Source: Streptosporangiaceae bacterium (GTDB taxonomy: Bacteria; Actinomycetota; Actinomycetes; Streptosporangiales; Streptosporangiaceae). From it: a DNA stretch of 6,363 nucleotides. Location: positions 1 to 6,363 of the forward strand of contig JASIJN010000339.1 in NCBI GenBank assembly GCA_030050125.1, written 5' to 3'. Of the stretch, positions 1 to 5,135 are shown one piece after another. Every line of letters starts with the position of its first letter. The first letter of the stretch is position 1. The position numbers were made by a program, and so were the translations under genes. The notes beneath the pieces were generated by a model. The model did no database searches. It saw only the letters and a list, made by a program, of their open reading frames with translations, and was not told the origin of the DNA.

Positions 1-510
1 GCGGCGGCGGACCGGCTGGCCGCCCGGGGCGGCATCGACCTGATCGTGACCTCGCCGCTGCTGCGGGCGCGGCAGACCGCCGAGGCGGCGGCCCGGGCCA
101 CCGGCGTGCCGGTCCAGGCCGACGACGCCCTGGTCGAGCTCGACTTCGGCACGTGGGAGGGCCTGACGATCGCGGAGGCGTCGCAGCGGTGGCCGGATGA
201 GGTATCGGCCTGGCTCGCCAGCGTGGACGCGGCCCCGCCGGGCGGGGAGAGCCTCGCCGCCGCCACCGCCAGGGTCGGCGCCGTCCTGGACCGGCTGCTG
301 CTGGCCTACCCGTTCCGCACCCTGCTCCTGGTCAGCCACGTTTCCCCGATCAAGATCGCGGCCTGCCGCGCGCTGCTCGCCCCGCCGGCCACGATGTTCC
401 GGTTCCAGCTCGATGTCGCGTCGCTGTGCGAGATCGACTGGTATGCCGACGGCCCGGCCACCGTCCGGTCCCTGAACGACACCGCGCACCTGCGGCAGGC
501 CGCGCGGTAA
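1..510 (+). CDS. C-terminal histidine phosphatase domain of a bifunctional RNase HI/acid phosphatase (5' end outside window)
   Basis: The reading frame is open from base 1 to a TAA at 508-510, giving 169 visible residues, so the N-terminal part lies upstream. What is visible is the second part of a phosphoglycerate-mutase-like (histidine phosphatase) fold. It has the substrate-binding Arg region TSPLLRARQTA (residues 17-27 of the visible part), the acid in VELDFGTWEG (45-54), a GGES turn (81-84), and the second catalytic His in VSHVSPIK (111-118). The first catalytic motif (RHG) must lie off the left edge. The VSHVSPIK form, and rnpB directly downstream, fit the actinobacterial protein that joins an N-terminal RNase HI to a C-terminal acid phosphatase, the type of Mycobacterium Rv2228c. 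In that family the RNase H half degrades RNA in RNA/DNA hybrids, and the phosphatase half is linked to alpha-ribazole phosphate (CobC-like) chemistry. The RNase H half is inferred, since none of it is visible; a stand-alone phosphatase is the alternative. Confidence 0.85.
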   Translation, partial: AAADRLAARGGIDLIVTSPLLRARQTAEAAARATGVPVQADDALVELDFGTWEGLTIAEASQRWPDEVSAWLASVDAAPPGGESLAAATARVGAVLDRLLLAYPFRTLLLVSHVSPIKIAACRALLAPPATMFRFQLDVASLCEIDWYADGPATVRSLNDTAHLRQAAR

Positions 511-515
511 CGGCC

Positions 516-521
516 TATCCT
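516..521 (+). promoter_or_regulatory. Possible -10 element for rnpB
   Basis: TATCCT lies 10 bases before the inferred 5' end of rnpB, in the 20-base gap after the phosphatase stop codon. It resembles an actinobacterial -10 hexamer. No convincing -35 hexamer is visible at the usual distance, which would fall inside the end of the upstream gene. Read-through from the upstream gene plus 5' processing is the alternative source of the RNA. Confidence 0.35.
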
Positions 522-530
522 GGGCGTAGC

Positions 531-943
531 AGCGGGCGAGCTGGCCGGGCGGCCGCGGCGCCGCCTGGCCTCCAGGCGGCACCGAGGAAGGTCCGGGCTC
601 CGCAGGGCAGGGTGGTCGGTAACGCCGACCCGGGGCGACCCGCGGGACAGTGCCACAGAAAACAGACCGCCCCCGGTCCGCCGGGGGTAAGGGTGAAACG
701 GTGGTGTAAGAGACCACCAGCGCCCGGAGCGATCCGGGCGGCTCGGTAAACCCCACCCGGAGCAAGGTCAAAAGGGGGACGCGCGTCACGGCGGGCGTCC
801 CCTGCGCGAGCGTTCGAGGGCGGCCCGCCCGATGCTCGCGGGTAGACCGCACGAGGCTGCCGGCAACGGCAGTCCCAGATGGATGGCCGCCGGCCCGCGT
901 GAGCGGGCGCACAGAACCCGGCCTACAGGCCAGCTCGCCCGCT
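531..943 (+). ncRNA. rnpB: RNase P RNA (bacterial type A)
   Basis: This is the catalytic RNA of ribonuclease P, which together with the protein RnpA removes the 5' leader from precursor tRNAs. Ends are set by a perfect 16-bp P1 helix: 531-546 is the exact reverse complement of 928-943, giving about 413 nt, normal for an actinobacterial type A RNA. The universally conserved segments are present in order: GAGGAAGGTCCGGGC at 584-598; the ACAGTGCCACAGAAAACAG block at 647-665; the GGGTGAAACGGTGG segment at 690-703; the CGGTAAACCCC...GGAGCAAGGTCAAA stretch at 744-772; and ACAGAACCCGG at 911-921. CCGGG (593-597) can pair with CCCGG (917-921) to build the long-range P4 helix at the catalytic centre. 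Local hairpins typical of the specificity and P15-P18 region are visible, for example GGGGACG (775-781) with CGTCCCC (796-802), and GCGAGC (806-811) with GCTCGC (834-839). Exact mature ends may differ by a few bases. Confidence 0.97.
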
Positions 944-1215
944 GCCTGCGTCGGCGCGTGGCGCTTGGTCTCGATCGGCAAGGCCCACGGGTCACCCGGG
1001 CCGGGGGAGCGCGTTCCTCGCCGCCGGGGACGCGAGCGCGCATCGGCAGAGGTCTACGGCAAACGCCGTCACCCCAGCCGTCGGCCTCAGCCCGGGCTGA
1101 TCCCAGATCTCTTTGCCGAGCCATTGCGTAATCACCCGTGGCAGGTGGGGCGGTGCGGGCCCGGAATTGGTGGGCTGGGCACGCACCAGCCGCCAGCGGA
1201 AGGAGAAAGGACGCT
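944..1215. other. Gene-free stretch between rnpB and the DUF1269 gene
   Basis: I see no supportable gene here; open frames on either strand lack family resemblance and run into rnpB. A hairpin at 982-1002 (GGCCC with GGGCC, then GGG with CCC after a 2-base bulge, loop TCA) could end the rnpB transcript, but no T-run follows it. A small 5-bp hairpin, ACGGC-AAAC-GCCGT, sits at 1056-1069. The promoter of the DUF1269 gene must lie in this stretch or upstream of it, but I cannot place it with confidence. ATCACCCG at 1131-1138 recurs in the 4214-4383 intergenic region. Confidence 0.5.
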
Positions 1216-1710
1216 ATGGCTGATCTGATCGCCATCGGATATCCCGACGAGACCACCGCCGACGCCGCAGCCGATGAGGCGCGGCGCCTGGCCCAGGACC
1301 TCATCATCCAGCCCGACGCGATCGCGTCGATCGTACGGGACAGGGATGGCAAGTACCACGTTCACACCAGCCACCACGCCGTAGCCGGCGGGGCGACCTG
1401 GGGCATGTTCTGGGGATTGCTGTTCGGCGTGCTCTTCTTCGTTCCTGTTATCGGCCTGGCCGTCGGCGCCGGGCTCGGTGCGCTCATGGGGAAGGTCACC
1501 AAGACCGGCATCGACCGTGCCTTCCAGGACCAGGTCCGGGAGATGCTGCAGCCGGGTACCTCGGCGTTGTTCGTGATGGTGGAGAAGGTGACGCCGGACA
1601 AGGCCATCGACGCGATGAAGCAGTACGGCGGCACCGTGCTGAAGACCTCGCTGTCCAAGGAAGGCGAGAAGGAACTCCAGGATGCCCTGCACGGCGGGGG
1701 CGCCGAGTAA
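1216..1710 (+). CDS. DUF1269-family membrane protein
   Basis: A 164-residue protein of the DUF1269 family, whose biochemical role is not established. Residues 1-50 form a soluble start with the family's IAIGYPDETTADAA opening, followed by a DGKYHVHTSHHA segment (44-55). Residues 57-93 form a glycine-rich hydrophobic stretch (GGATWGMFWGLLFG then PVIGLAVGAGLGALMG) that reads as one hairpin or two short membrane helices with glycine-zipper spacing. A soluble C-terminal domain follows (94-164: FQDQVREMLQPGTSALFVMVEK, then DAMKQYGGTVLKTSL), typical of the family. The ATG at 1216 is chosen over the in-frame GTG at 1138 because a strong Shine-Dalgarno, GGAAGGAGAAAGG, spans 1198-1210 and the family motif begins right after it. 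The gene appears monocistronic, with a terminator 14 bases past its stop. Actinobacterial relatives are often considered stress-associated, but nothing here proves that. Confidence 0.9.
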   Translation: MADLIAIGYPDETTADAAADEARRLAQDLIIQPDAIASIVRDRDGKYHVHTSHHAVAGGATWGMFWGLLFGVLFFVPVIGLAVGAGLGALMGKVTKTGIDRAFQDQVREMLQPGTSALFVMVEKVTPDKAIDAMKQYGGTVLKTSLSKEGEKELQDALHGGGAE

Positions 1711-1724
1711 CACCCGCGGCAACG

Positions 1725-1774
1725 GCAGGCCGGCCGCCCCGCCGCCGAACGGGCGGTACGGCCTGCTTGTTGCT
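1725..1774 (+). terminator. Intrinsic terminator after the DUF1269 gene
   Basis: GCAGGCCG (1725-1732) pairs with CGGCCTGC (1759-1766), and the inner CCGCCC (1734-1739) pairs with GGGCGG (1751-1756) around an 11-base loop. One unpaired G and an unpaired TA form the only internal defect. The stem is followed at once by TTGTTGCT (1767-1774), the most T-rich run nearby. It starts 14 bases after the stop codon, the expected position for a transcript end. Confidence 0.7.
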
Positions 1775-1806
1775 CGCGCGTATCGCGTACCGCGCCACCT
1801 GGAACC

Positions 1807-1842
1807 ACCTGCCGCGGGTGAGGCCCGCGATGGGGACCAGGT
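1807..1842 (+). other. Nested hairpin in the leader of the small membrane protein gene
   Basis: The outer arm ACCTG (1807-1811) can pair with CAGGT (1838-1842), and the inner CGCGGG (1813-1818) with CCCGCG (1824-1829) around the loop TGAGG. With the palindrome at 1854-1882, this makes the stretch before the small gene unusually foldable. It matches no riboswitch class that I recognise. Confidence 0.35.
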
Positions 1843-1853
1843 CGCATACTGCA

Positions 1854-1882
1854 CGTGGGAACGGCGAGACGCCGTTCCCACG
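1854..1882. repeat. Near-perfect 29-base inverted repeat (hairpin or operator)
   Basis: The left arm CGTGGGAACGGC (1854-1865) is the exact reverse complement of GCCGTTCCCACG (1871-1882). The 5-base centre GAGAC can close one more G-C pair, giving a 13-bp stem with a 3-base loop. No T-run follows on either strand, so it is not a classical intrinsic terminator. It ends 25 bases before the first ATG of the small gene. It could be a protein-binding operator, a transcript-stabilising or attenuating hairpin, or a U-less actinobacterial terminator. Confidence 0.75.
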
Positions 1883-1907
1883 ATAGAAATCCGACGACCG
1901 CCTCCGA

Positions 1908-2117
1908 ATGGCGTCGGGCCTGACCGGATGGATGTTGATTCTTATGACCGGGTGGTTTCTGGGAATCGGATTGGGCGTTCTCTATCTCGTCCTAATCGTC
2001 ACGTTGGCCGTCATGAGCTTCCGCAAGGGTCATTGGGTGCTCGGCCTGATCGGCTTCTTCTTCCCGATTCTGTGGGTCGTCGGCGCGATCTTGCCCTCGA
2101 AGTACCGCAGAGCCTGA
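1908..2117 (+). CDS. Small two-helix membrane protein, unknown function
   Basis: A 69-residue, strongly hydrophobic protein. Helix 1 covers about residues 8-36 (WMLILMTGWFLGIGLGVLYL, continuing to LAVM). A short basic turn, SFRKGHW (37-43), is followed by helix 2 at about 44-62 (VLGLIGFFFPILWVVGAIL) and the basic tail PSKYRRA. The HWVLGLIGFFFPILWVVGAI segment resembles small conserved actinobacterial membrane proteins that I know only as hypothetical; I assign no function. The start is uncertain. The ATG at 1908 has no Shine-Dalgarno. The ATG at 1932 (residue 9) has GGATGG close upstream, and the ATG at 1944 (residue 13) is also possible. The gene is preceded by a structured leader with a 29-base palindrome and faces the DUF2252 gene tail to tail, 27 bases apart. 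Its codons look slightly less GC-rich than its neighbours by eye. Confidence 0.75.
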   Translation: MASGLTGWMLILMTGWFLGIGLGVLYLVLIVTLAVMSFRKGHWVLGLIGFFFPILWVVGAILPSKYRRA

Positions 2118-2119
2118 CG

Positions 2120-2133
2120 GCGGCGTGAGCCGC
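2120..2133. terminator. Possible hairpin between convergent genes
   Basis: GCGGC (2120-2124) pairs with GCCGC (2129-2133) around GTGA, a GNRA-type tetraloop, in the 27-base gap between two convergent stop codons. The stem is short and has no T-run, so a role in ending either transcript is only suggested by position. Confidence 0.3.
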
Positions 2134-2144
2134 GGGCCAGCACG

Positions 2145-3617
2145 TCACACACCGTGCTCGGCAGTGATCCTCCCGGAGGCGGCGGCGTCGGCCAGGGCTT
2201 GGTGGTCGCGTTCGTTCTGGTCGGCATAGGCGTCGGCGAACCGGGCGACGGCCTGGTCGAACGCGTCGGAGGAGCCGAGGTAGGCGGCGATGGCGATGCG
2301 GTCCCCAGAGCGGGCGTGGGCCCGAGCGAGGGTCCATCCGCAGAGTTCGCCGTACTGGCGCAGACCGCGTGGCACCATGGCCTCGATATCGAGGGAGAAC
2401 TTCCAGTCACGCAGTTGCCGGACGTAGAAGTCACGGGGCTGGCCATCGAGGCCGGCCTCGGTGCGGTGCCAGCCGAGGAAGATGTCGCTGGAGGCCTGCA
2501 TGAGGCGTTGCCCGGCGACGACGCGCTGGCCCTGGTTACGGTGCCTGCTGGTTCCGGCGTATCGGCTGAGCACGGACGGCCGGGCCTCTTTGACTTGCAA
2601 GAACAGTGCATCATCGGTGTCGCGGCCGAGCATCAGCACGATCCAGCAACGGGTGCCGACACTGCCCACGCCGACCACCTTGCGGGCGGCGTCGGCGTAA
2701 CCGTACTGTTCCAGCAGCACCCTGCGGTCGGTCGCGAGCGTCCGCCGGTACCTGCCAATCAGCCCGGTGAGCTGTGACCTGAAATTCGTCCGGTCCGGTT
2801 CGGCGGGGATGAGCTCGTCGATGGGGACCAGCAGCGGCGGGTCAGAGGCAATCTTCGGTCTGCCGTTTTCGACATGGCACAGCTTGGCGAGTTCCCGCAT
2901 GCTGTCCCTGGTCCGGGCCTTGGCCATGCCTGCGTCGACCGCCTTGCGCTGCCGCGATGTGAGTTCCGAGCCGAGCTGGGCCCGCAGTTCCTCGAGGTCG
3001 GCGCGCGCGTACCAGACGTCCAGGTTGGTCAGGCCAGCAAAGCTCCGCATCGCCCGCCGGTAGCTGGCGGTGGCCGAGGTGACGATCTCGCGCCGCCGCC
3101 GGCTGGGGAAGCCGTTCTCGCGAGCGGCGATCTCGAGGCTGGCGGCGAGGCGTTTGACGTCCCATTCCCAGGGCCCGGGAAGGGTTTCGTCGAAGTCATT
3201 GAGATCGAAGACCAGGCGGCGTTCGGGGGAGCCGAAAACGCCGAAGTTGGACAGGTGGGCGTCGCCGCAGGCTTGCACGGCCAGGCCGGTGACAGGGGTA
3301 GCGGCGAGGTCGGCGGCCATGGGCAGGGCGGCGCCCCGGTAGTACGCGAACGGGGAGGCCAGCATCCGGCCGTAACGGACCGGGACCAGCTCGTGCACCC
3401 GGGTCGCGCTCTGCTCTTGCAGCAGCGCGATTGGATCCCGGCCGGCGGGCGGCTCGAACGCCGCGTGACTGTCGCGGGGCACTGCCGCCCGGGCGGCCTT
3501 ACCGCGTGCCGCACGCTCGGCCGGGGTCAGCTGTCCCGGGCCTGGGTCCAGCCGGTACCGCTCCGGGCATGGCGGATCCCGTGGCGGCGGAGCCTCGACG
3601 GAGAGCCGAGACGTCAC
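2145..3617 (-). CDS. DUF2252-family protein, kinase-like motifs in permuted order
   Basis: A 490-residue cytosolic protein of the DUF2252 family; function not established. The start is GTG at 3617 because it overlaps the HdeD stop (GTGA), has GGAG 8 bases upstream, and gives a length close to the family norm; the frame stays open further upstream only because it runs inside the HdeD gene. Landmarks: DPIALLQEQSATRVHELVPVRYGRM (61-85), FAYYRGAA (90-97), GDAHLSNFG (118-126), VFDLNDFDET (136-145), WEWDVKRLAASL (150-161), the glycine-rich GVGSVG (316-321), LFLQVKEA (338-345), FYVRQLRDWK (397-406), LARAHARSGD (430-439), and a helical tail ending at EHGV. GDxxxxN and DFD resemble the catalytic and metal-binding motifs of aminoglycoside-phosphotransferase-like kinases. 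GVGSVG plus the lysine in LFLQVKEA resemble a nucleotide-binding loop and its lysine. All these residues are intact. There is no signal peptide or membrane helix. It is probably translationally coupled to HdeD. Confidence 0.92.
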   Translation of the reverse strand: MTSRLSVEAPPPRDPPCPERYRLDPGPGQLTPAERAARGKAARAAVPRDSHAAFEPPAGRDPIALLQEQSATRVHELVPVRYGRMLASPFAYYRGAALPMAADLAATPVTGLAVQACGDAHLSNFGVFGSPERRLVFDLNDFDETLPGPWEWDVKRLAASLEIAARENGFPSRRRREIVTSATASYRRAMRSFAGLTNLDVWYARADLEELRAQLGSELTSRQRKAVDAGMAKARTRDSMRELAKLCHVENGRPKIASDPPLLVPIDELIPAEPDRTNFRSQLTGLIGRYRRTLATDRRVLLEQYGYADAARKVVGVGSVGTRCWIVLMLGRDTDDALFLQVKEARPSVLSRYAGTSRHRNQGQRVVAGQRLMQASSDIFLGWHRTEAGLDGQPRDFYVRQLRDWKFSLDIEAMVPRGLRQYGELCGWTLARAHARSGDRIAIAAYLGSSDAFDQAVARFADAYADQNERDHQALADAAASGRITAEHGV

Positions 3618-4213
3618 AGGGTGCTCTCCACCCGCGGCTCCGCGGCGTTCACGGCATGGATTGTCCGCCGCAGCAGAAAGCCGCCGACGACCTCGAAGCA
3701 GCCCAGGACGATGAACCAGATGCCGAGCAGCACGGCGAGGACGTTGAGCGCCGAGACGGGGGAGGCCACGACCACGATCCCGGCGATGACGCTCACCGCG
3801 CCGAACACGATCCACCAGGCCCTGCCCTCGCGGGCTCCGCCGGATATCCCGCCCATGAGCGCGGTCAGCCCCTGGACGACCCAGGTGACGCCGATGATCA
3901 GGCCGATCACCGCCAGCGTGAGATGCAGATGGCGGATCAGGATGATCCCGATGACGACGAACAGCAACCCCGTGACGCCGGCCCAGACCCGGTTGCTCTC
4001 CCTCGGCTCGAACACCCTGACCAGGTGGAAGAGCCCGGACAGCAGCATCATGATGCCGACCAGCACCGCGACCACGTTCAGCGAGCCGCCCGGATGGAAG
4101 CTCACGACAATCCCGAGTATCACGGTCAGCAGGCCGAGGACCAATCCCGAGAGCCATGAGCCGGTCACTGTACCCAAGGGTGCTGGCTCGGCGTCGAATC
4201 CGTTGGCAGCCAT
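3614..4213 (-). CDS. HdeD-family (DUF308) membrane protein
   Basis: A 199-residue integral membrane protein with six predicted helices at about residues 19-39, 45-66, 76-94, 98-120, 131-150 and 156-180. They form three repeated pairs, as in HdeD/DUF308 proteins. Supporting phrases include GLLTVILGIVVSFHPGGSL (27-45), GLLFVVIGIILI (82-93), VIGLIIGVTWVVQGLTALMGGI (102-123) and GIWFIVLGCFEVVGGFLLRR (164-183). In Escherichia coli HdeD is linked to acid resistance at high cell density; that role should not be carried over to this actinomycete protein without evidence. The ATG at 4213 is supported by AAAAAGGAG ending 8 bases upstream on the minus strand (plus-strand 4220-4228). It is the first gene of a two-gene operon: its TGA overlaps the GTG start of the DUF2252 gene. 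It is transcribed divergently from the MarC-family gene. Confidence 0.92.
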   Translation of the reverse strand: MAANGFDAEPAPLGTVTGSWLSGLVLGLLTVILGIVVSFHPGGSLNVVAVLVGIMMLLSGLFHLVRVFEPRESNRVWAGVTGLLFVVIGIILIRHLHLTLAVIGLIIGVTWVVQGLTALMGGISGGAREGRAWWIVFGAVSVIAGIVVVASPVSALNVLAVLLGIWFIVLGCFEVVGGFLLRRTIHAVNAAEPRVESTL

Positions 4214-4383
4214 GGTGCGCTCCTTTTTAACCGTCCTTTGCTGCTGCCGATGTTCGGCGCCGGACCGCCCCGCGTCGCCACCCGGCGCGGGTGATAACCG
4301 TCCCTGTGTGACCGCGCGCGCGGTCCGGTCCGCTGGGCGGCGCGGGTGATGCGCGGCTCGCCGCGCCGGGCTGAGGCTGAGTC
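4214..4383. promoter_or_regulatory. Divergent promoter region with direct and inverted repeats
   Basis: This 170-bp region must drive both the HdeD-DUF2252 operon (left) and the MarC-family gene (right). CGGCGCGGGTGAT occurs twice in the same orientation, at 4283-4295 and 4338-4350 (55 bases apart, about five helical turns). TAACCGTCC occurs twice, at 4228-4236 and 4295-4303. CACCCG-GCG-CGGGTG (4279-4293) is an interrupted palindrome overlapping the first direct repeat, and 4311-4324 is a perfect 14-base palindrome of alternating G and C flanked by AC and GT. I cannot place -35 and -10 boxes with confidence. The repeats are candidate operators. Confidence 0.5.
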
Positions 4384-5031
4384 ATGGAGTTCGAGTCGGT
4401 TGACGCGGGCGCGGTCATTGACGTCTTGTTGCTGCTCTTGATCGGAATCGGGCCGAAGATCGCCCTGGTGCCATTTCTCAATGTGACCGCCGGGATGCCA
4501 GCGGCCACGAAGCGACGTGTCATGCGGAGAATGGTCACCACGGCCGCCGCGGTGGCGCTGTTGCTGCTAGTCGTGGGCGGGCTGCTGACCCGGTTGCTGC
4601 ACTTCGCGGTCGGCGCCCTGGCCGTCTCCAGCGGGATCATCCTGCTGGTCCTGGCCGTCTCGATGGTGCTCGGCACGTCCGGCTCCGGGCAGCAGGCCGA
4701 CCGGCGGATGGACGAGGACCCGATGCGGCTGGCGGTCTACCCGCTGGCGGTGCCGTACCTGCTCAACCCGGCGGGCATCGTCGTCTTGGTCACGGCGTCG
4801 GCGGAAGCCAGGACGATCGGCGTGTTCGCGATCGTGCTCGGGGCGCTCGCCGTCGTGATCGCTCTGGACATCCTGGTTTTCCGGTGGGCGGCCCAGGCCG
4901 CCGCGCACCTCAACGCCGACGTGATGCTGGTGACCGAGAAGGTGTTCGGCTTTCTGCTCGCGGCCCTGGCCGTGCAGCTGGCCCTCGACGGGCTGTCCGG
5001 CCTCGGCGTGATTCACCTGGTCGCGCACTGA
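4384..5031 (+). CDS. MarC-family integral membrane protein
   Basis: A 215-residue membrane protein with about six helices: roughly residues 11-33, 50-68, 73-97, 117-137, 143-166 and 185-209. Family marks are the first helix with IGPKIALVPFLNVTAGMPAATKRR (22-45), the YPLAVPYLLNPAGIVVLV segment (119-136; MarC proteins carry a PLA-P-GPG motif here) and the C-terminal EKVFGFLLAALAVQLALDGL (185-204), which corresponds to the conserved final helix. The canonical GPG is NPAG here, a divergent form. MarC proteins were named after the E. coli multiple-antibiotic-resistance locus, but a direct resistance role was not upheld and the transported substrate is unknown. The ATG at 4384 has GAGG about 9 bases upstream. 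The gene is divergent from HdeD. The next gene starts 104 bases downstream and probably has its own promoter. Confidence 0.85.
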   Translation: MEFESVDAGAVIDVLLLLLIGIGPKIALVPFLNVTAGMPAATKRRVMRRMVTTAAAVALLLLVVGGLLTRLLHFAVGALAVSSGIILLVLAVSMVLGTSGSGQQADRRMDEDPMRLAVYPLAVPYLLNPAGIVVLVTASAEARTIGVFAIVLGALAVVIALDILVFRWAAQAAAHLNADVMLVTEKVFGFLLAALAVQLALDGLSGLGVIHLVAH

Positions 5032-5054
5032 CCCGGCGCTGCGCGAGCTCGGGG

Positions 5055-5071
5055 CCACCCAACAGGGGTGG
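5055..5071 (+). terminator. Possible hairpin after the MarC-family gene
   Basis: CCACCC (5055-5060) pairs with GGGTGG (5066-5071) around AACAG, 23 bases after the stop codon. There is no T-run, so it would be a U-less terminator at best. Confidence 0.35.
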
Positions 5072-5093
5072 TGCTGGCGCCTGCCGAACCGCC

Positions 5094-5099
5094 TAGGGT
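5094..5099 (+). promoter_or_regulatory. Possible -10 element for the formylglycine-generating enzyme gene
   Basis: TAGGGT in the 104-base gap resembles the common actinobacterial -10 form (TAnnnT). It would start transcription near 5106, about 30 bases before the ATG. No clear -35 hexamer is seen 17-19 bases upstream. Confidence 0.35.
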
Positions 5100-5135
5100 C
5101 ACGAATGCACGACCGGGACAAGGGAGCAGCCGGAC

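Noticed and set aside
982..1002. Hairpin after rnpB as a firm terminator
   Set aside because: The stem has a bulge, no T-run follows, and it lies about 40 bases past the P1 helix. Mentioned only as a possibility within the gap entry.
786..1352. A minus-strand open frame across the rnpB 3' half and the DUF1269 start
   Set aside because: It overlaps a certain structural RNA and a certain coding region and has no recognisable protein features.
1132..1881. A 249-codon minus-strand open frame opposite the DUF1269 gene
   Set aside because: It is the antisense shadow of DUF1269 and its flanks; its composition (His/Gly/Arg-rich) and lack of a ribosome binding site argue against translation.
3618..4157. 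N-terminal extension of the DUF2252 frame through the HdeD gene
   Set aside because: The extension overlaps HdeD in another frame and is Arg/Gly-rich with no family similarity. The GTG at 3617 has a ribosome binding site and the classic overlap.
4311..4324. Alternating CG palindrome as a Z-DNA or special structural site
   Set aside because: A 14-base palindrome made almost only of G and C arises easily in DNA of this composition. Kept only as part of the regulatory-region description.
2874..4349. A 491-codon open frame on the plus strand, opposite DUF2252 and HdeD
   Set aside because: It is antisense to two clear protein families, has no recognisable domain and low-complexity Thr/Pro/Arg-rich composition, and arises from the lack of stops in GC-rich antisense frames.
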